Assembly: GCA_039917935.1 (NCBI GenBank)
Contig: JBDSIM010000266.1
Location: 1 to 28,968 of the forward strand
From: Chryseosolibacter sp039917935
Lineage (GTDB): Bacteria; Bacteroidota; Bacteroidia; Cytophagales; Cyclobacteriaceae
Direction of reading: 5' to 3'
Length of the DNA: 28,968 bases
Under the pieces are notes generated by a model. The model ran no database searches and had not been told where the DNA came from. It worked only from the letters and a program-made list of their open reading frames with translations. The position numbers and the translations under genes were made by a program. The stretch's first letter is position 1. Every line of letters starts with the position of its first letter. Positions 21,523 through 28,968 of the stretch are shown in pieces.

Positions 21523-22854
21523 TTATTTTTCGAAGCCCAGTTTATCAAGGCCTACCTTAATTTCCGGCGCTGACATGAATAAATCCCACAATAATCCGGA
21601 CCTGTGATTTTCCATCATCACAACAATGGGTCCCTGATCAATGGCCAAATAATGGGGTATATACCAGTTATGCGCTTCACTGAAGGCGTCATAAAATCCG
21701 TATTGACCCCACACCTTGTCACCCAAATTGTAGTACAAATATTTGAGAACTTTCATTGATGCCTCCGGTGTGTATGGAAAAGATGATAACGCTGCTGTGG
21801 GAGAAATGACGCCTAAATCTTCAGCAGGACTGTGGGCTGCATATCCCTTAACGGAATAACTCGCCGTAAGCCCCCAACAATTTTCTCCATAACCCTTGAA
21901 TTGCTTCGGATTTTCAATACAATACTGTCGATTTATCAGGGTGTGGTTTCTATTGTGTTGCCAGTAATCCGCATAGCGATCCTTGAGTTTACGCGGATCG
22001 AGCCCAAGAAATGAATAATGAGACCAGAAAAGAGGACCTCCGAATTGTGTTGCGCCGTTGTGACTCAGGGGTAAGTGATATCCATATTGTTTATGCTCAG
22101 GATCGTTTTTGATCTTACCTCTCCTTGCCCAACCCTTGTGATACACCCCAGCGGGTACCCCGTGGGTTGGCGATGCGGCGGCAAGTACATACATGATCAG
22201 ACATTCATTATAACCAGTGACCGCAAAGTTCATCGCCCAGGCATGATTCGGAGACCAATGCCAGTACAGAACTTTCTTCCCGTCTCTGCGATACCAGTCC
22301 CATTCAATTTCCTTCCATAATTGATCGATTTGTTTTGACAATGCTTTTTCATTATCGGTGCCATTCTTAAAATATTCCCTGACACATATGAGGCCCTCGG
22401 CTAAGTATGCCGTTTCCACAAGATCACCCCCATCGTCATTTGGGCTAAATGGTTTTACGCTACCCGTCTCTCCATTCATCCAATGTGGCCAGGCACCGTG
22501 GAACCGATCCGCACTTGCAAGCCAGTCAACGAGTTTTTTGAGTCTCACGTATCCCTGTTCCCGGGTAATAAATTTTCGCTCTATCCCCACAAGAATTGCC
22601 ATAACTCCAAAACCGGTACCTCCGGAGGTGATGATGTGCTTATCACTTTCCGGGTAAATATTATCGGCGTGAAAGCGCTCCCGTGCCGCACCCGATGTAG
22701 GTTCAGCACCATCCCAGAAATACTGAAACGTACGGCTCTGAATCAAAGTCATTAAGGAATCATCGCTGATCTTCGGACGTTCCAGATTTTTAGCATGCTG
22801 GGAAAACCCCAGGACGGGCATTAAGAATGCAACCAGAAGAAGTATCCTTTTCAT
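21523..22854 (-). CDS. Secreted glucoamylase-like glycoside hydrolase (PF10091, GH144-type)
   Basis: 443 residues with a signal peptide (2-17, likely cut after GFSQ at 19). (Alpha/alpha)6-barrel of the glycoamylase domain, the family that includes GH144 endo-beta-1,2-glucanases. Landmarks: RTFQYFWDGAEPTSGAARER (41-60), SGGTGFGVMAILVG, GAWPHWMNGETG, NDDGGDLVETAYLAEGL with E147, NHAWAMNFAVTGYNECL with E217 and DLGVISPTAALSSFPYTPE. E147 and E217 are the likely conserved acids; that is inference. Periplasmic or surface glucan cleavage is expected. A broken paralogue lies directly upstream on the same strand. Confidence 0.88.
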   Translation of the reverse strand: MKRILLLVAFLMPVLGFSQHAKNLERPKISDDSLMTLIQSRTFQYFWDGAEPTSGAARERFHADNIYPESDKHIITSGGTGFGVMAILVGIERKFITREQGYVRLKKLVDWLASADRFHGAWPHWMNGETGSVKPFSPNDDGGDLVETAYLAEGLICVREYFKNGTDNEKALSKQIDQLWKEIEWDWYRRDGKKVLYWHWSPNHAWAMNFAVTGYNECLIMYVLAAASPTHGVPAGVYHKGWARRGKIKNDPEHKQYGYHLPLSHNGATQFGGPLFWSHYSFLGLDPRKLKDRYADYWQHNRNHTLINRQYCIENPKQFKGYGENCWGLTASYSVKGYAAHSPAEDLGVISPTAALSSFPYTPEASMKVLKYLYYNLGDKVWGQYGFYDAFSEAHNWYIPHYLAIDQGPIVVMMENHRSGLLWDLFMSAPEIKVGLDKLGFEK

Positions 22855-22886
22855 ATCGACAGGTTATCAATCATCATGAGCATTGT

Positions 22887-23282
22887 TTAACGGCTGAATC
22901 CGAGCGTCTCCATTCCAGTTTGAATCTCAGGAGCTGACATAAATAAATCCCAGAGCAAGCCAGTGCGATAATTTTCAATCATGACGATAATAGGTCCCTG
23001 ATCAATAGCCATGTAGGAATTTGCCGTCCATCCTTTGCTAACATTGAAAGCATCGTAGAACCCATAGGATCCCCATAACCTGTCACCCAAAGTGTAATAA
23101 AAAAACTTTAAAGCTTTCATTGATTCAGCCGGTGTATAAGGAAACGAAGATAACGCAGCGGTGGGTGTGATCACGCCCAGATCATTCGTGGGAGAGTGGG
23201 CCGAATATCCGATATGATTATCACTTGCCGTAAGACCCCAATTGTTATCACTGTATCCTACGTAATTTTTTGGATTCGCCAC
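22887..23282 (-). pseudogene. C-terminal fragment of a second GH144-like glucanase
   Basis: 131 codons from a GTG, without signal peptide. Aligned to the intact neighbour it begins at residue ~313 and is homologous to the end: NPKNYVGYSDNNWGLTASD, DLGVITPTAALSSFPYTP, AIDQGPIIVMIENYRTGLLWD and a matching MSAPEI-x-LGF ending. About 312 N-terminal residues including both catalytic acids are missing. Upstream the frame runs into the 7TMR-DISM fragment, overlapping it by 25 bases in another frame, so it has no start of its own. It is a product of a large deletion. Confidence 0.85.
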
Positions 23283-23740
23283 CGCATCAGGGTATCTGAT
23301 TTCATTTCAAGAATGATCTCAAAATTCTTATGCATCAATGTTCGCTGTGTAAAAGGGAGTTCATCGCCCATGGAAATTTTTTTATAAGACCCGTTTTCTT
23401 GTGGTACAAAAGCATCGAAATAATCAATAGTCTGGTCGTAAAATTCCAGTAACCATATTTTTTTTGACTTTACACTGTGGCGTATTGGCAACCTGATCCA
23501 ATAGGAGGCATTGATCTTAAAATCCTTATTCTGGTAAAGGGAATTCTGCTGAAAGCGATCAGCGTAAGAGCCGCTGGATATATCGTTGAACGTAACTTTA
23601 TTTGTACTGTCAATAAAGTAGGTAACTTCATAGGGCATGAAGTTGCGTTCATCAACCAGATCATTGATTTCAATTATCTGCTGACCCCATATTGTTGAAT
23701 TGGAGACTATGAAACCTATAAAAAAAAGCCATCGGCACAT
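23258..23740 (-). pseudogene. N-terminal fragment of a 7TMR-DISM sensor protein
   Basis: 160 codons. Signal peptide (3-18, WLFFIGFIVSNSTIWGQQ) followed by a 7TMR-DISMED2-type extracellular ligand domain: FNDISSGSYADRF and then NASYWIRLPIRHS, IWLLEFYDQTIDYFDAF and LPFTQRTLMHKNFEIILEM. Sequence stops resembling the family around SDTL and the seven membrane helices and the kinase or other output domain are missing. The last dozen residues are read from glucanase DNA in the wrong frame. In the intact family the protein senses an extracytoplasmic carbohydrate-like ligand and signals through the 7TM part. Confidence 0.82.
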
Positions 23741-23787
23741 CCTTGGGAAATTCTAAATGGATCGTTGTCAAACTGTGGCTGCAGAAC

Positions 23788-24753
23788 TCATTCTACATGC
23801 AATCTACTATGATATATTTTTTTTTTCCACTTGAACAGCTCTTCCCGGTTTCTTTGCAACTCTTTTTCCGATGGTGCGTAATCTATCAGCAGTTTTATAT
23901 CAGGTTGTCCAGCATCCACCCAGGCGGAGTACCAAAAGCTTCCCACACTTTTTATTGAGGCACGCATTTGTTTTTCCACCATGCCGTTCAAAGCCTCATG
24001 ATAGGCTAAAGCGTATTCCGGGGCGTAAACTTTTATGGTCTGACTTCCTTTGGTCTCAAAGGTGTATTTTTTTTCCTCAAATACCACACCTAGCATTTTT
24101 TCCTCGTTCAGAACGGAATCGACCAGTGCATGAGAGGTTGTAATAATTTGCCACGCGGCTCCTTGAACGTCAGAAATATATTCGCAGGGCCCAACAAAGA
24201 AATTATAATCCGGACTATGTAACTCAGGCAGGCGCGATTCCCACAGGCCGTGAATACCATCCTGCCCGGATAGTTGTCCATTGTAATTTTCTGTCGTGTG
24301 GAGGGGTACGTGTGCATCCGCAATATAATGACCCAGTTCGGCTGATAGCCGCAAAATATTCGATGGATCTTTGATCATAAAAGCATCGCGCAACTGACCA
24401 TATACCTGATTGATATGCCAAGGGAGAATTCCATAAGCGATAAGAGTGTCTGGATGATATATCTTAATCGCTTCGTGCCATGCATGGGGCAGTAAGAGAC
24501 GGACGCTATCATCATAATGATCAAAGTCAAGGTAATGACGAGGGGCTTCTTCGGGTATTGCGTACCTTCTTTTATCCGGGTTCACGGATGCATCCTTTAT
24601 ATAAGTAAGATTTTTCTTGTAAAACCCAATCATTGGGGGTGGAAGGGTAAAAACGGCAAGACCGTTAATCTTCTCATGGGCAAAAAAGCCCCAAAATGGT
24701 TGAAAACCAAGCATTAACGAGGCGCAAGTAGCCATGAGGAGGGTCTTTCTCAT
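23788..24753 (-). CDS. Secreted S1/P1 nuclease / zinc phospholipase C-like protein
   Basis: 321 residues with a signal peptide ending near GFQPF, so that the mature chain would begin at or close to W21, the N-terminal zinc-binding tryptophan of this fold. WGFFAHEKINGLAVF (H26), YLDFDHYDD, LGHYIADAHVPLHTTENYNGQ and GIHGLWESRLPE supply the His/Asp/Glu ligands for the trinuclear zinc site. Expected activity is hydrolysis of nucleic acids or phospholipids outside the cytoplasm; substrate not decided by sequence. Lies upstream of the DISM remnant on the same strand, divergent from rpsT. Confidence 0.85.
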   Translation of the reverse strand: MRKTLLMATCASLMLGFQPFWGFFAHEKINGLAVFTLPPPMIGFYKKNLTYIKDASVNPDKRRYAIPEEAPRHYLDFDHYDDSVRLLLPHAWHEAIKIYHPDTLIAYGILPWHINQVYGQLRDAFMIKDPSNILRLSAELGHYIADAHVPLHTTENYNGQLSGQDGIHGLWESRLPELHSPDYNFFVGPCEYISDVQGAAWQIITTSHALVDSVLNEEKMLGVVFEEKKYTFETKGSQTIKVYAPEYALAYHEALNGMVEKQMRASIKSVGSFWYSAWVDAGQPDIKLLIDYAPSEKELQRNREELFKWKKKIYHSRLHVE

Positions 24754-24804
24754 TCAAGCATCAGGAAAAGATTGAATTTAGTAAAACGCAAACCAGGTTT
24801 ACGC

Positions 24805-24835
24805 TTTGTATTTTTAATTATTCCCATTACCTTTG
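24805..24835 (+). promoter_or_regulatory. Bacteroidota-type promoter of rpsT
   Basis: TTTG at 24805-24808, a 19-base spacer and TACCTTTG at 24828-24835: a full match to the -33/-7 consensus of the primary sigma factor of Bacteroidota. Transcription would start near 24842, leaving an 18-base leader before the rpsT ATG at 24860. Confidence 0.85.
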
Positions 24836-24859
24836 CAATCCTTATTTTTGAACACAGAT

Positions 24860-25117
24860 ATGGCAAATCATAAATCAGCAGAAAAAAGAATTCGCGCCAA
24901 TGAAACCAAGCGCCTGAGAAACCGCTATCAGCATAAAACAACCCGCACTGTTGTTAAAAAGCTGAGAACGACGACTGCGAAATCAGAAGCTTCGGAACTT
25001 TTAAAACAGGTTTCTGCGATGATTGACAAATTGGCAAAAAACAATATCATTCATTGGAAAAAAGCGGCTAATCAGAAATCAAAATTGGCCCGATTTGTAA
25101 ACGGACTCGAAAAATAA
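24860..25117 (+). CDS. rpsT: 30S ribosomal protein S20
   Basis: 85 residues. Primary 16S rRNA-binding protein of the small subunit. Starts MANHKSAEKRIRANETKRLRN, the family opening, and has MIDKLAKNNIIHWKKAANQKSKLARF in the second half; very basic, two long helices. The frame is open nine codons further upstream (24833) but the MANHKS start is universal. It has its own promoter (24805-24835) and terminator (25136-25177), so it is a single-gene unit. Confidence 0.98.
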   Translation: MANHKSAEKRIRANETKRLRNRYQHKTTRTVVKKLRTTTAKSEASELLKQVSAMIDKLAKNNIIHWKKAANQKSKLARFVNGLEK

Positions 25118-25135
25118 CTTTGTGCATATTTTAGG

Positions 25136-25177
25136 AAACCCTCCCGGTCGTTAGCACCGGGAGGGTTTTTCTTTTTA
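25136..25177 (+). terminator. Strong intrinsic terminator of rpsT
   Basis: 13-bp perfect stem, AAACCCTCCCGGT and ACCGGGAGGGTTT, loop CGTTAGC, followed by TTTTTCTTTTT. It lies 18 bases after the rpsT stop. Half of it also precedes radC, so radC needs its own promoter beyond 25177. Confidence 0.96.
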
Positions 25178-25241
25178 CTTTCGTTATTTGAAGCCTGTTG
25201 GCAACGCTAATTGGCTGATTAATAGAGAAAGACCCCTTTCT

Positions 25242-25943
25242 ATGAATGAACCCTCATTAAACCCACTGAAGATCAAAAACTGGTCTCCGGAAGACCGGCC
25301 ACGTGAAAAGTTACTGTTAAAAGGGATACACGCCCTTTCCGACGCAGAACTGGTGGCCATTCTGTTAGGCAGCGGCACGACAACAACCAGCGCGGTGGAA
25401 CTTGCAAAAAAAGTATTACAAACCGTGGATAACAAACTCAATGAACTGGCAAGGCTGTCGATAAAAGATCTTACGAGGGTTAAGGGCATCGGCGAGGTGA
25501 AAGCGATTACCATCATTGCCGCTTTGGAGCTGGGCCGGAGAAAAAGAGATTCGGATCCTGAAGAAAAACCCCGCATTACGGGATCCAGGGATGTTTTTGA
25601 AATCCTGAAAGCTCATTTACTCGACATCCCGCATGAAGAATTTTGGATTCTGCTGCTCAACAGGGCAAATCGTGTTATTAAAAAGCATCAAATCAGTCAG
25701 GGAGGCGTTTCCGGTACTGTGGCAGATCCCAAAATTATTTTTAAAGTGGCTTTAGGGGAATTAGCAAGTGGCATTATACTCGCCCATAATCATCCCTCGG
25801 GCAATCTGACCGCTAGCCAGGCCGATATTGAATTAACAAAAAAGCTTAAAGAAGCAGGTAAACTATTGGAGATTCAAGTGCTCGATCACGTGATCATTGC
25901 TGGCCAAAAATATTATAGTTTTGCTGATGAGGGAATTTTATAA
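25242..25943 (+). CDS. radC: RadC-family JAMM metalloprotein
   Basis: 233 residues from ATG 25242; the frame is open to an ATG at 25188, but the extra 18 residues lack family resemblance. N-terminal helix-hairpin-helix-like region (DRPREKLLLKGIHALSDAELVAILLGSG, then LTRVKGIGEVKAITIIAALELGRRK) and C-terminal JAB/JAMM metalloprotease-like domain with the zinc motif AHNHPSGNLTASQAD, plus EEFWILLLNRANRVI. All RadC hallmarks are complete. Role is uncertain despite the historical DNA-repair name; often linked to mobile elements, but here it is in a housekeeping setting after rpsT. Confidence 0.95.
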   Translation: MNEPSLNPLKIKNWSPEDRPREKLLLKGIHALSDAELVAILLGSGTTTTSAVELAKKVLQTVDNKLNELARLSIKDLTRVKGIGEVKAITIIAALELGRRKRDSDPEEKPRITGSRDVFEILKAHLLDIPHEEFWILLLNRANRVIKKHQISQGGVSGTVADPKIIFKVALGELASGIILAHNHPSGNLTASQADIELTKKLKEAGKLLEIQVLDHVIIAGQKYYSFADEGIL

Positions 25944-26130
25944 GTTCCAGCATTATTTTATGGAATTGATCGTTGAATACCTGACAGTTGACGACTGGCA
26001 ATTTGAGCAGATTTTTAAATCAGGATTTTTTTGTTGTCCCAATTAATGGGATTGTCAATTTGCCAACTTCCCATTAATAAACAGACCTTTTCATAATTTT
26101 TAACAAAACGAAAAGAATCACTTTTTTCGC
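25944..26130. other. Spacer radC / serine hydrolase with repeats
   Basis: TGACAGTTGAC (25982-25992) matches the word after the small lipoprotein gene at 12328. A perfect 10-bp inverted repeat follows (26042-26078). Confidence 0.45.
26042..26078. repeat. 10-bp inverted repeat before the serine hydrolase
   Basis: ATTAATGGGA (26042-26051) and TCCCATTAAT (26069-26078) with 17 bases between, inside which TTGTCAA and TTGCCAA occur. Placed 53 bases before the next ATG it could be an operator or an end of the radC transcript; no T tract follows. Confidence 0.4.
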
Positions 26131-27393
26131 ATGAATAAACAAAAGATTATTGGCGGCATTCTTGTCCTTCTGTTGATCATTTGTGGACTGGTGGTAAATT
26201 TCCATGCAAAAGATCCGGTTGGTATATCGAGAATTGCACCGGAACCGATAAAACCTTCCATGCCGAACCCTTATGTGGAGAAATTACTTGAAGATTATGA
26301 AGGTGAAATAATCGACCTTTTTCGTAAGACTAAAACTCCCGGTCTGGCTATTGGTATTGTTCAGGATAGTACCATTCTATACTTAAAAACATTTGGTGTC
26401 AGGGAAGTGGGTACCACCGATTCTGTAAATATTCATACTGTTTTCCGGCTGGCCTCAGTATCAAAATGTTTTGCCCCCCTTTTGACAGGATTGCTGGTTG
26501 AAGAAAATAAACTGCGTTGGGAGGACCGCGTGGTCCAGCACTTACCCACCTTCGAGTTAAAGACGAAGGAAAAGACTGACAAGCTGCTGTTAACCCACGT
26601 CCTCTCGCATACTACCGGTCTTCCGTATCACACCTACACCACCCTGGTGGAAGACGGGATGGATCTCAAAAGCATGTTAACAGAACTCAAAAACGTAAAT
26701 CTCATTGCCGAACCAGGTGAAATTTACAGTTACCAAAATGTAGCCTATAGTATTATTAGTGAAGTTATCAGAGCATCCACTGGGAAAAGCTATGAGGATT
26801 TATTGAAAGAGAAAATTTTTTATCCGCTGAAGATGGACGATTCATCCATCAGTTATGATGCGATTATAGAAAACAAAAATGTTGCAAAACCCCACCTTCA
26901 CTGGAGAAAAGGCTGGAAGGCTACAAAAATTTCCGACACCTATTATAACGTGGCCCCTGCTGGAGGAGTAAATGCCAGCATTTCCGATATGACTCAATGG
27001 CTGAAAGCTATGTTGGGAACAGATAAAACATTTATTAAAAAAGAAACGCTTGACAAAATATTTACGCCGGTTATAAAGGCAAAAACAAAAAATCGTTATT
27101 TCCGTAAATGGGTAGGTAAATCGGATTCCCATTATGCACTTGGTTGGCGTGTATTGAACTTCAAAAACGATACGCTGTTATATCATGGAGGATATGTAGA
27201 GGGTTATCGGAGCGAAGTAGCCATTGACAGGAGAAGCAAAATGGCGATTTGTGTTTTAAGCAATGGGCCTGGACGTTTGGTTGATAACAGTGTACCCCTG
27301 TTTTTTAATCTGTTCTATAATCAGCGCGATTCTATTTTATTCTGGCAGAACAAGCAAGAGCAGATAACGGATGAGACCCTGGTAAAACGATGA
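26131..27393 (+). CDS. Membrane-anchored class C beta-lactamase-like serine hydrolase
   Basis: 420 residues. An N-terminal signal anchor (IIGGILVLLLIICGLVV, 6-22) places it in the periplasm, anchored or secreted. Penicillin-binding-protein-like hydrolase motifs: SxxK with S109-V-S-K112 (RLASVSKCF), YxN with Y201-Q-N203 (EIYSYQNVAYS) and HGG in place of KTG (LLYHGGYVEGYR). Typical of esterase/peptidase-type class C relatives (CubicO group) rather than a true beta-lactamase. Substrate unknown. It lies 60 bases ahead of the DUF1684 gene on the same strand and may be co-transcribed with it. Confidence 0.9.
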   Translation: MNKQKIIGGILVLLLIICGLVVNFHAKDPVGISRIAPEPIKPSMPNPYVEKLLEDYEGEIIDLFRKTKTPGLAIGIVQDSTILYLKTFGVREVGTTDSVNIHTVFRLASVSKCFAPLLTGLLVEENKLRWEDRVVQHLPTFELKTKEKTDKLLLTHVLSHTTGLPYHTYTTLVEDGMDLKSMLTELKNVNLIAEPGEIYSYQNVAYSIISEVIRASTGKSYEDLLKEKIFYPLKMDDSSISYDAIIENKNVAKPHLHWRKGWKATKISDTYYNVAPAGGVNASISDMTQWLKAMLGTDKTFIKKETLDKIFTPVIKAKTKNRYFRKWVGKSDSHYALGWRVLNFKNDTLLYHGGYVEGYRSEVAIDRRSKMAICVLSNGPGRLVDNSVPLFFNLFYNQRDSILFWQNKQEQITDETLVKR

Positions 27394-27453
27394 AACTTTG
27401 GAATTATCTCCATTATTTTTATAATCACACTCGTAAATTGAATATACACTCTC

Positions 27454-28080
27454 ATGAAAAGTGACCGCGTGATTATCCTGATAGCGGGAGCCGTCCTTAT
27501 CATCTCCGTTTTTTATGCTTTCCTGGGCAGTCAGGATAATTCCTCCTATATAAAAGGAATTGAAAAGGAAAGAGAAGAGAAAGATCGCTTTTTGCGAACT
27601 TCCCCTGAATCACCTTTCCCGAAATCAAAGCAAGAATTTAAAGGCTTACAATACTATGCTCCTGACATACGCTATAGGATCATGGCTGAACTTGACCCGA
27701 TAGCAGAAAAGAAAATGGTGCTTTTATCGACGAATGATGGAAAGGAGCAGCGTTATATAGAATATGGCTACGCTACCTTTAAACTGGATGGCGAATCTAA
27801 CAAACTATTAATCCTTGAAATCGCGGACATGGGGCCCGCAAGAGGAAAGTTATTTTTGGCATTCGGAGATAAAACAAGTACTGATGAAACGTATGGTGCC
27901 GGACGTTACCTTGATGTGACCAAGACACCCGGAAGCAGCACCATTAAACTTGACTTTAATCTGGCTTATAACCCTTATTGCGCTTATAACAGTAACTTTT
28001 CATGCCCATTGCCGCCTCCGGAAAATCTTTTAAGCATCGCGATAAAGGCTGGTGAGAAAACGTATCACACAGGTTTGTAA
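27454..28080 (+). CDS. DUF1684 protein, membrane-anchored
   Basis: 208 residues with an N-terminal signal anchor (RVIILIAGAVLIISVFYAF, 5-23). The family signature is complete: a charged linker (EKEREEKDRFLR), then FKGLQYYAPD, GAGRYLDV, DFNLAYNPYCAYNSNFSCPLPP and ENLLSIAIKAGEKTYH. DUF1684 proteins are of unknown function, usually in the periplasm or exposed. It follows the serine hydrolase at 60 bases, plausibly one unit. Confidence 0.92.
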   Translation: MKSDRVIILIAGAVLIISVFYAFLGSQDNSSYIKGIEKEREEKDRFLRTSPESPFPKSKQEFKGLQYYAPDIRYRIMAELDPIAEKKMVLLSTNDGKEQRYIEYGYATFKLDGESNKLLILEIADMGPARGKLFLAFGDKTSTDETYGAGRYLDVTKTPGSSTIKLDFNLAYNPYCAYNSNFSCPLPPPENLLSIAIKAGEKTYHTGL

Positions 28081-28179
28081 TTTCAAATTGTTTCCTTTCA
28101 GATACTGGAAAAGCATCCTATGCCAAATTATGGGCATCATATTTACCTTAATCATACCTCCAATATTTCAATCCACATG

Positions 28180-28254
28180 GCCAACGAAAAATGTTTATGA
28201 TTTGTGCATAAGTTGTGGGCAGAATATCTTTTAGTATGAATAACTTTCGTTGGC
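28180..28254. repeat. 10-bp inverted repeat flanking 55 bases
   Basis: GCCAACGAAA (28180-28189) and TTTCGTTGGC (28245-28254) are perfect inverted copies with 55 bases between. The short size could be a miniature inverted-repeat element or a large RNA stem; no target-site duplication was recognised. Confidence 0.35.
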
Positions 28255-28266
28255 ATAAAATTGAGT

Positions 28267-28282
28267 AACTGTGTACACGGTT
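28267..28282. promoter_or_regulatory. Operator-like palindrome upstream of pheT
   Basis: AACTGTGTACACGGTT, a 16-bp near-palindrome centred on GTGTACAC (one mismatched pair), ends 58 bases before the pheT ATG. Outer arms AATTGA and TCAATT extend it. No specific regulator can be named. Confidence 0.35.
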
Positions 28283-28340
28283 CAATTATGCGATTTACCT
28301 CTAAACCTGTATTATTGAATTTTTATTCTCACCCGAAGGC

Positions 28341-28968
28341 ATGACCATCGCATACAACTGGCTAAAAGATTACATTGATACGCCTGAAAGTCCCGAGGAC
28401 CTTGGAAAAATATTAACGTCAACAGGTTTGGAGGTCGAAAGCGTTGAGTTATTTGAAAACATCAAAGGTGGTTTGTCAGGTCTTTTAATCGGTGAGATTT
28501 TAACTTGTTCCAAACACCCGAATGCCGATAAACTATCCATAACCACTGTTGATATCGGCGCAGATCAACCCACTCAAATTGTTTGTGGTGCACCTAATGT
28601 CGCGAAAGGTCAAAAGGTAATAGTGGCGGTTCCGGGCACCACTATATACCCTAATCATCGCGAACCTTTTACTATCAAATCGACAAAAATAAGAGGCGAA
28701 TTATCTGAAGGAATGATTTGTGCTGAAGATGAAATAGGCCTGGGAGAAAACCACGCGGGTATCATCGTGTTGGTAACTTCGGCAGCCAACGGCACCCACG
28801 CATCGGAATTTTTTAATATTCATTCTGATTATATCTTCGAGATTGGGTTAACACCGAATCGCGCGGACGCAACTTCCCATATCGGAGTGGCGAGAGATAT
28901 TAAGGCTTCCAAAAACCGGTCAATAAAATGGCCTTCAGTTGAAGGGTTCACGTCAGACAATAAAAATT
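28341..28968 (+). CDS. pheT: Phenylalanine-tRNA ligase beta subunit, N-terminal part (partial)
   Basis: At least 209 codons, running off the right edge. Opens MTIAYNWLKDYIDTPESPED, then LTSTGLEVESVE, as PheT does, followed by the OB-fold tRNA-binding domain with EILTCSKHPNADKLSITTVDIG and VCGAPNVAKGQKVIVAVPG, and GMICAEDEIGLGENHAGI and EIGLTPNRADATSHIGVARD, the start of the B3/B4 editing region. Charges tRNA-Phe together with PheS, which is not in the window. Likely monocistronic or first gene, with a candidate operator upstream. Confidence 0.95.
   Translation, partial: MTIAYNWLKDYIDTPESPEDLGKILTSTGLEVESVELFENIKGGLSGLLIGEILTCSKHPNADKLSITTVDIGADQPTQIVCGAPNVAKGQKVIVAVPGTTIYPNHREPFTIKSTKIRGELSEGMICAEDEIGLGENHAGIIVLVTSAANGTHASEFFNIHSDYIFEIGLTPNRADATSHIGVARDIKASKNRSIKWPSVEGFTSDNKN

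Noticed and set aside
25188..25241. Upstream start of radC
   Set aside because: The extra 18 residues begin 11 bases after the rpsT terminator T tract and lack RadC resemblance; ATG 25242 gives the family length.
26131..27393. True class C beta-lactamase
   Set aside because: The KTG motif is replaced by HGG and the sequence looks like the broad CubicO/esterase group; antibiotic resistance cannot be inferred.

Overview
The window reads as chromosomal DNA of a Bacteroidota bacterium, most likely of the order Cytophagales. Support is the family content (DUF5916 beta-barrel protein, DUF4199, glucoamylase-like/GH144 glucanase, 7TMR-DISM remnant, DUF1684, AcpH), the near absence of Shine-Dalgarno sequences, and a perfect Bacteroidota-type promoter (TTTG, 19 nt, TACCTTTG) before rpsT. 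The order is inferred from the general look of the proteins, not from a search. Almost everything is housekeeping or small accessory genes. No tRNA, rRNA, CRISPR array, prophage or intact transposon was seen.

Left arm (1-4352, all minus strand): a tight run in transcription order lepA, HEPN, MNT nucleotidyltransferase, folD, queE, then pabB leaving the window. The HEPN/MNT pair sits between lepA and folD with single-base gaps on both sides. The HEPN frame appears broken or slippery at an A7 run: removing one A restores a family-like C-terminus that overlaps the MNT start.

4592-9935: a secreted amidohydrolase translationally coupled to a TerB-like protein (minus), acpH (plus), a large DUF5916 surface protein (minus) and a conserved small protein (plus). 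Then comes a 1.07 kb gene desert (9936-11010) with direct repeats, a degenerate tandem array and several hairpins.

11011-16710: thiL, a 51-residue lipoprotein, methylmalonyl-CoA epimerase, a conserved hypothetical followed by an IscA-type Fe-S carrier, then a minus-strand group pepP, DUF4198 protein, RidA-family deaminase. A bidirectional terminator and a gene remnant precede an alpha/beta hydrolase (16711-17574).

17575-24753: a second gene-poor kilobase, a nitrilase-family amidase, a DUF4199 membrane protein, a small conserved protein, a stand-alone response regulator and a secreted GH144-like glucanase. Upstream of the glucanase is the C-terminal third of a second glucanase fused out of frame to the N-terminus of a 7TMR-DISM sensor. 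This looks like a large deletion that destroyed both genes. A P1-nuclease/phospholipase-C-like secreted protein follows.

24805-28968 (plus strand): rpsT with its own promoter and strong terminator, radC, a class C beta-lactamase-like serine hydrolase, a DUF1684 protein and the start of pheT. Several intergenic spaces, often just after stop codons, carry short degenerate word-like repeats (TGACAGTTGAC, AAAGTAGAAAGCTT, CACAAAG, CAGGTTGAAT), some with the same 11-14-mer at two separate loci.
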